Source of the DNA: Dimorphilus gyrociliatus
Lineage: Eukaryota > Annelida > Polychaeta > Dinophilidae
Assembly (NCBI GenBank): GCA_904063045.1
Contig: CAJFCJ010000051.1
Location: 1 to 64,000, forward strand
Direction: 5' to 3'
Length of the DNA stretch: 64,000 nucleotides
Below, one piece after another: positions 38,030-48,249 of this stretch. The notes under the pieces were generated by a model that was not told where the DNA came from, did no database searches, and saw only the letters and a list, made by a program, of their open reading frames with translations. The first letter of the stretch is position 1. Each line of letters starts with the position of its first letter. The position numbers were made by a program, and so were the translations under genes.

Positions 38030-41000
38030 CTAAACCAATTTCTTTTCCAAAAAAACATATTTTATAAATTTAAGAAACATTGTCTGCTCTTTTTTATATT
38101 TGTTTGGGTCGAAATCAATTAAATGAAAGCCACTCCAACCCAAATTATTTTCTATCCTACTTGGAAAATATTTTTTTAAAAAGTAGATATCCTTTGGCAT
38201 ATTAGGTTTTAACTTTAAAAAGTCAACAATTTCAAATTTCAGTTTCTTTGGATATTCTTTCAAAATCACAATAATTTTTTTATCCTTTAAAGGCCACTCA
38301 ACCAGCAAATATGGAAAAGTATTGAATGATAACTTTTTGAATAATAATAATTGAACATTCTTAATATTATTTTTTTGAAAAATTTTTTTAAAATCTGGAA
38401 CTTTAATGTCAGTAAAATAGTCTGATATAATTACAGTTTCTGTACAAAAATCCATTGTGGGGCAAAATGTTTTTAAAATTTTTCTTTGTTTCCTTTTTGG
38501 AAAAAATCTTTCAATTTCTTACAGAAAATTGAAAGACCTAATTGCTAAATGATTGTTGTTTTCCAAATTAAAATACCTTTCATTAGCATCTTTAATTTTT
38601 TTACAATTTTCATTATCATTTTCATTTTCATTTGATATTGGTATTGGTGATGAAGTTGATGTGGGTGCAAAATGGCTTGTTTCATTCTGGTTTTGATTAT
38701 CAATTATCAATGTTGAATTGAGTTGTTCATTTACTTCTGGTTCAACAAGTTGATCAAAATACATTTCTTTGATTTCAGCAATTACATCATTAAATATTTC
38801 AGCACCCTCCATACAATTGGGTTTAGTCTTTAGTACTTGATAAATGACATATGGTAAGGAATTCTCCACTTGTCCCCAACTTGCAGGAGTTTTAAGAAGA
38901 GGTTTTAAATAAAAAAATTGATTTAAGTCAATTTGTTCTTTGCAATAATTCTTGATCTCAGTATAGACATTCTCTTGAAATTCCTCAAAGTGAAGTTTGA
39001 TTCTGTTATATAGCTTTTTGTGTTCATAAATTTTTAAATTTCCAAGTAATGGATAACTCAAAATATGACTATTGAAAAGAGTCTCAAAAGATTTTCCAAA
39101 ATTATTGTTCATTGAATTAAAAACAATTAATAGAATATGCTTGATTTGTATCAAGAGACTATTATAAGTAAAACTTGTAAATGTTGGGTTAATTTTTTCT
39201 GGATGGGGATATCTTTGAAAAGTCATATTCAGTAGCTGAGGAAAGGAAAAAACACTCTCAACATATTGAACAAAAAGCAACAAAAAATAAGCATTTTTAA
39301 ACAATAAATATATAATGAAATTTTGTAAATAGATTTGTTTTTGGCGTATGGAAATTAATCTATGTACAAACTTTCTAAATAAATTAGTTTTTAACATGAC
39401 GAATGTTATTATATACAGCCTATGTTGAGTAGATTGGCAAAAAATTTTACGTTGCCATAACTTTGGAACCATAGCAGATAATTGAATTCTGTAAAAAGAT
39501 TTAGAATCGGCATACCCATATTACTATAGATACCAAATTTCAGAGCTCTATCTTACTTAACACCAGAGTTAAGTTGTACATGACGAATATTTAAAATAGG
39601 CCTATAAAAATTTTTTTATCAAAAGTGAACGTTCCATAACTTTTGAACAATAAGAGATAATTGAATTCTGTAAAAAGATTTAAAATCAGTGTCATAATAT
39701 TAGTGTATATACCGAATTTCAAATCTCTATCTTAATTATTAAGGGAATTAAAATTTTTGTGACAAAAATAAAATATAGGCTGATATATGATATACTGTCC
39801 AAAAGTAACTTATCACTCTTGATAGAAATTATCAATAATTGAAAGGGAAATAATTGTTAAGAATTATTAAAAAGCAATAGACAATAATCTATATATTTTT
39901 ATAGATACAAACTTACAAAAATTAATTACAAACAATGAAATTAAATGGGGTAAATTAACAAATTTACTTACATTTTGTTGTGTTCTATAGCAGACAGAGT
40001 GACCAAATAACATTGAGTTCGTAAGATTTTAACTACTTAACAGACACCTCAGCAGTACATTTTTTTTTAATATATTGCTCAAAAAAGGGTTCATACTAAA
40101 CTTTGACACACTGTCGCTCAGAAATGGTGAGAGATAATTGATTTCTGTAAACAGATTTGGAATCGGCATACCCAAATTACTATATATACTGAATTTCAAA
40201 GCTCTAACTTGAATATTAAGAAAAAAAGTTTTTTTCTGACGAATATTTATGTTATATATAAGGTTATACAGTGTTTATATATAGCATTCATAGAAAACAC
40301 TAGATCTCAGCAACTACTGGGCCGATTTTGATCAAATTTGAACCAAAATCATTGTCAGAAAAAGTTATTGGCTGTTGGCAATACATTCGTTATATCAAAA
40401 ACATATTTCCAACTGAAAAAATAATATTATTGGTAATGAATTGTATAAAGAAAATGTAATAAAGTCCATCACAAAAACTGTGAAAGATAATTGATTTCTG
40501 TAAAAAAAATTTATGATTGGCATAATAATATCAGGTTAAGTACAATTAAAAAGATATAATTAATTATTTCCTGTTGAAAAAATATTTGTAAATATTATTG
40601 AAAATTCTGTAAGTGTTTGGAGAAAACTATGCAGTACATGGTATAAGTTTAAATATAGGATTGGTTGTTGTACACTATCTAATCACATAAAGATATATAT
40701 ATCTTCAACCATAAGATATATATATATATATATAAATTATTACAGACTGAAGGGATTATGTATTTATATTAAATAAATAATTTACAATAAACAAAACAAA
40801 TATATAGCCTCCTTGAAAATATCATTTATACAGTGTATATTGCCTTATATTGAGTATGTAGAACAGACTTTCAATGTTGCCATAACTTCTAAACCATTGG
40901 ACATAATTAAAATCTGTAAAAAGATTTGAGATCATTATATCAATGTTAATGTATGTACCAAATTTCAGCCGTCCATATCAATTAATAGCAAATTTAGTTT

Positions 41001-41480
41001 TCACTTGCCGAATGTTAAATATATTGGCTTGGATAATTTTTTTTAACGTTGCCATAACTCTTCAACCATAAGAGATAATTGAATTCTGTAAAAAGATTTG
41101 AGATCTGTATAATGGTATTATTCTATATTCCAAATTTCAAAGCTCTGTGTATACTGAAAGCAAAGGTAATTGTTAAAAGAAAAATACAATTTATGGTTAA
41201 ACATTAAAAGATAAAAACAGTTGGATAAAATATGAAGAAAATAAGTGTGATATATTACCAAACTTTATATATGTATGCATATTATTTATATACTAAAATG
41301 TAAAGAATAATAATACAACTGTTTTTACTTTTACTTTTTAAAATATTTATAAAATGCAGGTCCATATTAGTAGTTCATAATTCAATTTTGTAAAGAGATT
41401 TAGTATCAGCAAAAAGACATAAAACTATGTGATAAATAACAAAATTGTGCTTAAAATAATAAGAATATTAAACATTTTAT
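35600..41480. repeat. Diverged satellite, about 178/358-bp periodicity
   Basis: The landmark GATAATTGAATTCTGTAAAA or close variants recur near 35702, 35878, 36238, 36596, 37208, 37571, 39478, 39655, 40134, 40490, 40903 and 41076. Spacings are mostly about 176-180 or 356-363 bp. A second landmark (ATCTCAGCAACTACT, then CCGATTTTGATCAAATTTGA) recurs near 36410, 36760, 37385, 37748, 40306 and 41530. Copies are heavily diverged and interrupted by the ORF at 38.0-39.2 kb. No coding potential apart from that ORF. Confidence 0.8.
38030..39226 (-). pseudogene. PLE accessory ORF: helical N-domain + SGNH-like domain, one in-frame stop
   Basis: One reading frame from an ATG at 39226 (MTFQRYPHPEK) to 38030, broken only by TAA at 38519-38521. 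An open extension above 39226 runs into satellite and is probably chance. The N-part (FETLFNSHILSYPLLGN…) resembles the N-terminal regions of the other accessory ORFs. An acidic Asn/Glu-rich linker follows. Beyond the stop, ETVIISDYFTDI… then QLLLFKKLSFN…KKIIVILK matches the shared SGNH-like domain. Either a recent pseudogene or a readthrough product. It lies upstream of hammerhead copy 4 on the same strand. Confidence 0.6.
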
Positions 41481-41851
41481 GACGAATGTTTGTAATGGAA
41501 CTGTTAAAAAATAGAGTTCATTGAAAATCAGATCTCAGCAACTACTTGGCCGATTTTAATGAAATTTGAAGCAAAATTATTGTCAAGATGATTACAAATC
41601 AGATAAAAGTCAAACAAATTTGTAAAGTGATTATTACAATGCAAAAAATTAATTTTTATCAATATATCAAGTACTTTTTCAGAGTTATGCCCTAGGTATA
41701 TTGTATTGTATTTTTTATGCATATGTTTTAAATATGTTATATGAAACAAAAAGTAATAAATGATTATTTCAATTAATAATACTTTGAGATTATTTCATTT
41801 AAGATGATCAAAGCATTTAGAAAATTGAAAAGTGAAAGTTAATTTATATAT

Positions 41852-41860
41852 CACCAACAA
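41852..41860 (+). repeat. Target-site duplication, left copy, MULE-1
   Basis: CACCAACAA, identical to 45075-45083. The direct repeat extends to 10 bp with the following G. Nine bases is the usual MULE duplication size. Confidence 0.9.
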
Positions 41861-42338
41861 GAATACGACAGAAGTCGCCCAGGGCAGAAGTCGCCCAGGA
41901 CAGAAGTCGCCCAGACATTGATAGAAGTCACCCAGAGCTGTGACAGAAGTCGCCCAGAAGTGTGATAGAAGTCACCCAGGACTATGACAGAAGTCGCCCA
42001 GAAGTGTACTAGAAGTTTACAGTATGCTTAATAAAATGCAAAATATATGAAAATAATTTATGAAGTAGTTTGTATTTATTATTTGTAATCTCTGAGTGAT
42101 AATGAAAGAAATTGTTTTACCAGTTTTTTTTGTAGAGTAATGTTTTACCACTTGATTTGTTGTGAAAATTGAATTGTTAGCTATTCGAATTAAGTGATTT
42201 TCTGCATTGTAATCCTTCAAAAGTAACAATTGTTTTGATAAAAATATTAGTCTCTTTAAAATCATGTATATATCTTACAATTTTTTTTTAATTCTCATGA
42301 TCTTTGACATAACAGGTATTTGAAAGAAATTTATCAAC

Positions 42339-44358
42339 ATGGCAAAATTCTGCTTTGAATGTAGAAAAAAAATTAATAAACTAAAACAAGGAACATGTTC
42401 TCATTGTTCTCACAAACTTCATTGGACATGCTTATCAGGTTAGATTTTTCATATTTAAATCTTAATGTTTATGTTTAATTTTGTTAGATGGATTATGCTC
42501 CATTTGCTCATCTATTCAAATCAGAAGTTTGAAAATTGTTTTGAGAAGGTGTGATAATAGTTGTACAATCAAAGATGCAACTAAAGAATCTACTATTGAG
42601 GGAAATATTAAAGAGCCAATAAAAAATGCTGTAGAGAAAGATAAGACATTAGCAAACATTACGGTTACTTCTATGGATGTTGATCATGAACAAGTTGTTT
42701 CTCATTTCTCAGCAGATGCTATTGAAGCAAATGAGCTACCTTTAAAAGACATGAACACAGATGAAATCAACTGTGCTGCATCAACTATGGAGGCAACTTT
42801 GGATGATGAGAGAATACCAACTGTTGAAGATGTTGAGGATTCCTTTGAAAGTTTACCAGAGGAGATTGATGAGGCAGATGGTCATTTCAAAGTATTTGAA
42901 AATGGAAGTCAAAGAGAAAAAAAGTTGCTTGTACACAATAATAATTCTTTTACTATAAAAGGACAGTACAAAAGTAGTACTATTTGGATATGTAGTGTCA
43001 GGAACAAGAAAATCAGATGCCCTGCCAGTATAATTCAAAGAGGTAGCAATTTTCACTTAGGTTCTAAATCACACATTCATCCACCTAAAAAAAACTTAGA
43101 GCAAAACATTGAAATTAAACTGACAGCAAAACAAAGTGGAAAATGTAATATTAATGTAAGTGGAAAAAGATTAGCTGAAAATGCTATACTCCCATATGCA
43201 AATATGGGCAATATCTTGAAGGTAGATACTTGTAAAGAAATGATTAATTACCATAGAAGAAAAACTCAGCCTACTGAACCTATTGGAAGAAATTTTCTTT
43301 TAAATAATACTTTCATACCAGATGATTTTTTAAGAAAAGATATTTTTGAAAATGGTGAAAGAATCATTATTTTCTCCACATTGAAGCAACTCAATCTGCT
43401 TTCAGTTTCAAAAATTTGGTATGTGGATGGAACTTTTAGCATTGTAAAACAACCTTTCAAACAGCTGTTTTCTATTCATTCATTTTTGAAGAAAGAGGGA
43501 GCATTAAAACAAGTTCCTCTACTCTTTGCTTTTATGACATCAAAGAAGAAAAAAGCATACAATATTTTGTTTAGGGTAAGGGTATTTATAAAAATACAAT
43601 TTTTTCAAAGTAAATAACATTTTATTAACAGACACTAAATGAACTTTTGGAATACAAAACACCAAAGAAAATTGTTCTGGACTATGAAAGAGCAGTATGG
43701 AAAGCTGCATTAGACAATTGGGAAAGTGTTACACTAACAGGCTGTTTATTCCATTGGAATCAAGCTGTTTACAGAAAAATTCAGGTGAAAATGAGGCTAT
43801 TTTTATATAAGATGATTTACTCTACATTTTTTGTTTTAATAGGAACTTGGATATTCATCAGACTTTAAAAAAAAAAGAGGACAGTGGTTTGAAATGAGGC
43901 AGCTTATGGCATTACCATTTCTTCCATTTCACATAATTCCAATAGAATTTGGAAGAATTAAGGATTACCTTCAATCAGTAAAAAAACTAGGTGATCTAAT
44001 AAAGTACTTTGAAAGGAATTGGATGATGGATAGAATTTGGTCACCAAAGCAATGGTCAATTTATAAAAATGCTATTAGAACTAATAATGATGTGGAGGGG
44101 TTCCATAATCGGCTAAATGGCAATTTAAGAGCAAATTCTTCATTCTATTTGGTAGTAGATGAATTAAAACGAGAGGCAGATCTTATCCCAGCATATCAAA
44201 GAATGCTATCAGAGAGAAAGATATTAAGATATCAAAGAAGACAATATAAAAATATGCAGAATGAAATATTTAAAATTTGGGAGAAATTTGAAGCTCATCA
44301 GATGACTTCATCACAAGTTTTGGAAAAATGTTGTCAACTCTACTCAGAAATGAAATGA
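42339..44358 (+). CDS. MULE-1 transposase: PHD-like finger + FLYWCH + DDE, 618 aa
   Basis: Four exons: 42339-42438, 42488-43575, 43632-43784 and 43843-44358 (TGA); phases fit. Exon 1 and the start of exon 2 give a C4HC3-like zinc finger (CFEC…CSHC…HWTC…CSIC). Residues about 150-235 are a FLYWCH finger: KKLLVHNNNSFTIKG, WICSVRNKKIRCPA, then H.H. The MULE DDE triad is plausible as Asp in IWYVDGTF (about 347), Asp in IVLDYERA (about 412) and Glu in NNDVEGFHN (about 531), with the CLFHWNQAVYRKI helix between. It should cut and rejoin the element ends. No stop or frameshift seen. MULE-2 shares exon lengths and total size, so the model is well supported. Confidence 0.92.
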
Positions 44359-44554
44359 AATGCATAAGATTTGTAGTTTAAAACTCATTACTGTACTTTG
44401 TAGTGTTGTTGTCAACATGTTTGGTTATGTAATATCTTATCTTTTGCCTATAAAAGGGCTTGATTCTGGTAGTTCGGTACCATCTACCCTAGAGGCAACA
44501 TCTACTCTACTACTTCTAGCATCATGTGGTGGGTACCATTAATATCATATCTAC

Positions 44555-44720
44555 AATTTTTTTATTGTCATGATCTTTGACATAAGAGGTATTTGAAAGA
44601 AATTGATGAACATGGCAAAATTCTGCTTTGAATGTAGAAACAAATTTAATAAATTAAATGAAATGCATAAGATTTTTAGTTTAAAACTCAATACTGTACT
44701 TTGTATTGTGATTGTGGGAA
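44555..44720 (+). repeat. Internal duplication in MULE-1: copy of exon-1 region and 3'UTR
   Basis: 44555-44650 repeats 42276-42370 (TCATGATCTTTGACATAA…ATGGCAAAATTCTGCTTT), the promoter/exon-1 segment. It is followed at 44657-44705 by a repeat of the 3'UTR at 44351-44402 (AATGAAATGCATAAGATTT). A start segment is therefore fused directly to an end segment, as in an internally deleted copy. Confidence 0.8.
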
Positions 44721-45074
44721 TTTTCTGCTGTACTGATCCAAATAGAACCTCAAGTTTGTGCACAAGTTTAAGCAAATAAATGATATTTATGTGAAACCTT
44801 CAACAGAATGCCAGTATTTTATTATTTAATTCATTCACTATTTAGTTATTATTAAATGATGCATTCTATATTTATTAATACTTATTATATATTTCAATTG
44901 TCAGAAATCAATAGAAACAAAGAACAAACACATTATGTCTTCTACAGTTCTAGGCGACTTCTGTCATAGTCCTGGGCGACTTCTATCACAGTTCTGGGCG
45001 ACTTCTGTCACAGCTCTGGGCGACTTCTATCAATTTCTGGGCGACTTCTGCCCTGGGCGACTTCTGTTGTTCCC

Positions 45075-45083
45075 CACCAACAA
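45075..45083 (+). repeat. Target-site duplication, right copy, MULE-1
   Basis: CACCAACAA, exact match to the left copy. Confidence 0.9.
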
Positions 45084-45304
45084 GCACAATAGGACACATG
45101 AACCTATTATTGTTTTCTTCTGATGGCAAGCACTGTACATCAAACAATAACATATTACATAAGAGAAATACCTTGAGAAGTCCCCCATTCACTATTCATA
45201 ATTGAATTAATCAAACACTAAACATAAAAACAAATGTAAACAAAAACCTTTCAGTTTAAACTTGGACTTTGTCAAAGATTGACATTAATTCTTAAAAGAA
45301 TATT

Positions 45305-46816
45305 ATGGATAATCAATGGGTTATACCCTCTTCAAAATACCACAAAGATGTAGAATATAATATTGCAAATTTAAAACATCAGTTAAATTATATATTTTCA
45401 ACTGACTACAATATAAAATATTCAAAATCCCATATAAACTTGGAAAATCTTTTAACAACACATGTCAACCAATACAGATTGCTTGGTGGCACAACAATTA
45501 AAAAAATGAATGAAGATGAAGAAGGTTTTGAGGATTTGAAAAATGGTATTTCAAAATTAATCAAAATTTCAAAGAAAAGCATGAAAAAATACATTCAAAG
45601 TAATATGGATTTTTCAAAATATGTTCATTTACCAAAATTAATGGAAGTAATTAAGGAAGAAAAAGAATTTAAAGAAATTTTGGACTTGTGTGAAAAAAAT
45701 ATTTATAGAAAAAATAAAAAGTGTCTTTAAAAATATGGTGAAAAAAAAGAAAAAATTTGCTTAAGTGTGAAAAAAGAATTATTAACATTTTATAGAAAAG
45801 TACATAAATTGGAAGAAGAGATTATACCACAACAAGAAAACAATACTACAACAGAAAGAGAAATTGATCAATCAACAAGACCAGTTCCAATAATAGCAAC
45901 AGAAGAAATTCCACAAACATCAACTATTGCAGACAACACTATTGCTACAACACTAAGAAAACAAACTGCAATAACTACAACAAGTGATGAAGAAATTATT
46001 GAAGCTGCAGCCAGAGCAGAAGCAGCAACAACAGCATCAGCAGACACTGGAACAACTCTTCAAATAAGTGATTGTAATGCAGTCAATTATACACAAATGG
46101 ATATTGGTTTATTAGAAGAATTGGGTATTAATTTAGAAATTGGCCAAGAAATTGAGATGGAAGAGATAAATGAAGAAGAAGAAGAAGAAGAAGAAGAAAT
46201 AGTAGATAAATTCTACATTGATTTACAAAAAAAAAATGAAAGAAAAATAGAGGTAGGTAATATGTTGATTGTTCAAAGAACTAATAATATTATTGTAGAC
46301 ACTGGTTCTTTAAATATAATTGATAAAACACAAAAAATATTTCTCAGAAAGGTAAAACCACAATTTACAAATGTTACTGATTATACCATTCTTACAGATC
46401 AATTTATTAAGTTAGGTGATAAAAAATGGGAAAAGGTACAATCTATGATTAAAACAGAAAAAAAAATACAAATATTTTGTATTGAAGATTTAAAAATGGA
46501 TGATTCACTTCCAATTATAACTGGTTGGAAATTAATCACCAGTAATCTTTTTATATATTTAAAGAATATTCCAAAAGACATAGACATAAAAAAAATTGTT
46601 AAGCAGTTACCTTTTTCCAAAAATAATTTGTGTTTTACAAAAAAAACTTTTGACAAAGAAATTTGTCAAAATTTGAAAGTCATGGGATGTAAGTTATTAA
46701 ATCATCCCAATGAAATATTCAAAAAAGAGGAAACTCTTGTTATTAGATTGCTTAAAGAATTAATGTCTGCTGTTAAATGTTATTATGTTGTTCAAAAATA
46801 TTTGCTTTGTTTTTAG
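45305..46816 (+). pseudogene. PLE accessory ORF, opposite orientation, one in-frame stop
   Basis: A single frame from ATG 45305 to TAG 46816, broken only by TAA at 45728-45730. The N-part (MDNQWVIPSSKYHKDVEYN…) is helical and charged. After the stop comes a Thr/Ala-rich then Glu-rich linker (EEEEEEEEEIVDK). The C-terminal domain (DYTILTDQFIKLGD…IQIFCIEDLKMDDSLPII, then LFIYLKN) matches the SGNH-like domain of the other accessory ORFs. It is the only member on the plus strand, just right of MULE-1. Confidence 0.6.
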
Positions 46817-47337
46817 GCATTTGTATTAGTTATATATAAATTTATATCTATATTGTAATCTGTTTCATTTTATCTGTTTCATTTTTTAAATGTATATATT
46901 TTGGTTTGTTTGAAAATAATAAAAAAACTTTAAAATACAAAAGATAGTAATTATTCAATTTTATTATTTATCAATATTTTTTTCGTCAGGCTTTTACTTT
47001 CACTAAAAAAATTTCACTTTCACTGAAAAATTTTTTACAGGTTAATGTTTTTCTTTTCATGTGGGAAAATATTTCCAATTAGAATTTATAATAGTATTAT
47101 AATGACTTAAGACTGTTTTAAATTTTGTAAATATATATATATATATATATATCTTTAGATAATATCATTAGTATCCTGTATAATGTTAATTAACATGTGT
47201 ATATTTATGCATTTTCTTGATAGTTAAATGAATCAACTGAAATGGTATATATTGTGTTTGGTATCTAAATTATTGTTTTTATTTATATAATAATTATATA
47301 TTGATTCAATGTTACAAATACTGTATATATTAAAATG
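46817..47337. other. AT-rich flank of the plus-strand accessory ORF
   Basis: Includes a (TA)n tract at 47131-47151. No gene or clear repeat otherwise. Confidence 0.5.
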
Positions 47338-47440
47338 GGTTCAGGGACAGTTCGCCCCTGGACAGTTCACCCCATTTTAGAGACAGTTCGCCCCATTTTA
47401 AGGGACAGTTCGCCCTATTTTAGGTGACAGTTCGCCCCAT
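47338..47440. repeat. Orphan tandem array, GACAGTTCGCCCC motif
   Basis: Five copies of GACAGTTCGCCCC-ATTTTA with 2-8-bp spacers, in the style of the MULE terminal arrays but with a different motif. No inverted partner (GGGGCGAACTGTC) was seen elsewhere in the window, so it looks like a lone end of a third MULE family. Confidence 0.75.
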
Positions 47441-47888
47441 ATGTTAAAGGATAGCTGACATACTTTTTTGCTCTTCTTTATAACTTTTGAAGATAAGATA
47501 TGAGATATAAATGATAAATGAATGATATTTAGTAATTCTATTTGTATTATCAAGATGGAAATAACTAAGAAAACAAGTACATGATGTAAAATGTAAAATG
47601 AAATGTTATGCAATATTCAACTGAACTAAATGATTCAAAAGATCAGGGTTAGGTCTTGGGGTTAGGGATTAGCACAATCAGTACAGACTGGTAATCCCAA
47701 AAGTGCACACACACTTATAACCAAGCTTTGGGTAAGGGTTGGTGTAGCTATTGAGGAGTTGCTATCTTGAGTAGCAATTCCCCAGCCTAAGCTGTAACTG
47801 TATCTCCAACAAAACCACGTACAAATTCTCCACAAGGGTGAAGAGAACCTGTATTTCGCAACTAAAACAATTCACCAATTAAAAAATC

Positions 47889-47928
47889 CTCACAATATTT
47901 CGGAGGTATTCCTCCTTTATCAAGTGAG
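47889..47928 (-). ncRNA. Decayed hammerhead-like motif, second PLE type
   Basis: Minus strand: CUCAC, UUGAUAA (two changes from CUGAUGA), stem II GGAGG/CCUCC with AAUA loop, GAAA, minimal stem III, GUGAG pairing with CUCAC. The secondary structure is intact but core changes suggest an inactive relic. Confidence 0.45.
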
Positions 47929-48240
47929 AGGGGAAAAGTGGCTGGTTAGATTGCCACCAGACTGATCTCTGAGAGGCTTACTATACCTTAGGATAGGTAC
48001 TGGGTCAATCCCACACTTTATCTCGCAACAAATCACCTATTTGGTGGTCAGTAAAGCAAGTCGACCACTGACGAAAGTTGAAATTTCAACTTGCTCCGAT
48101 CGTTATGAAATTTTACACAGTGCTAGATCTAATTGAACTGAGCAACTGTGCAAAATTTGAACGAAATCGGCCCAGCGGTTGCGGAGCTATGGAGCTTTGA
48201 AGTTAACGGTGGTAGGTGAGGATGGCTGACTGGCAGCCTT

Positions 48241-48249
48241 AGACTCTAT
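48241..48249 (+). repeat. Target-site duplication, left copy, MULE-2
   Basis: AGACTCTAT, identical to 51177-51185. Confidence 0.92.

Larger units (their letters stand above)
41861..45074 (+). mobile_element. MULE-1: Mutator-like DNA transposon with tandem-motif TIRs
   Basis: A 3.2-kb element bounded by perfect 9-bp duplications. The left terminal region (41861-42012) has seven tandem copies of a CAGAAGTCGCCCAG-type motif with 0-12-bp spacers. The right terminal region (44944-45074) carries the same motif inverted (CTGGGCGACTTCTG). The outermost bases are GAATACGACAG and, reverse-complemented, GGGAACAACAG. It encodes one four-exon transposase. Intact ends and duplications point to a fairly recent insertion into the PLE chain. 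Confidence 0.92.
47640..48249 (-). mobile_element. Chain unit F, 3' end of a more distant PLE unit
   Basis: Starts with degenerate telomere-type sequence (GGGTTAGGTCTTGGGGTTAGGG, about 47645-47666). A decayed hammerhead-like motif follows at 47889-47928, about 220 bp inward, repeating the layout of the other units. It is interrupted at 48249 by MULE-2. Confidence 0.5.

Noticed and set aside
39227-39472. Upstream extension of the 38-39-kb accessory ORF
   Set aside because: The extension overlaps satellite monomers (GAATTCTGTAAAAAG landmark at 39485), so the open frame is accidental; start placed at 39226.
41870-42010. CRISPR-like regular array
   Set aside because: Repeats are short, spacers nearly absent, the array is mirrored at the other end, and the genome is eukaryotic: these are transposon terminal arrays.
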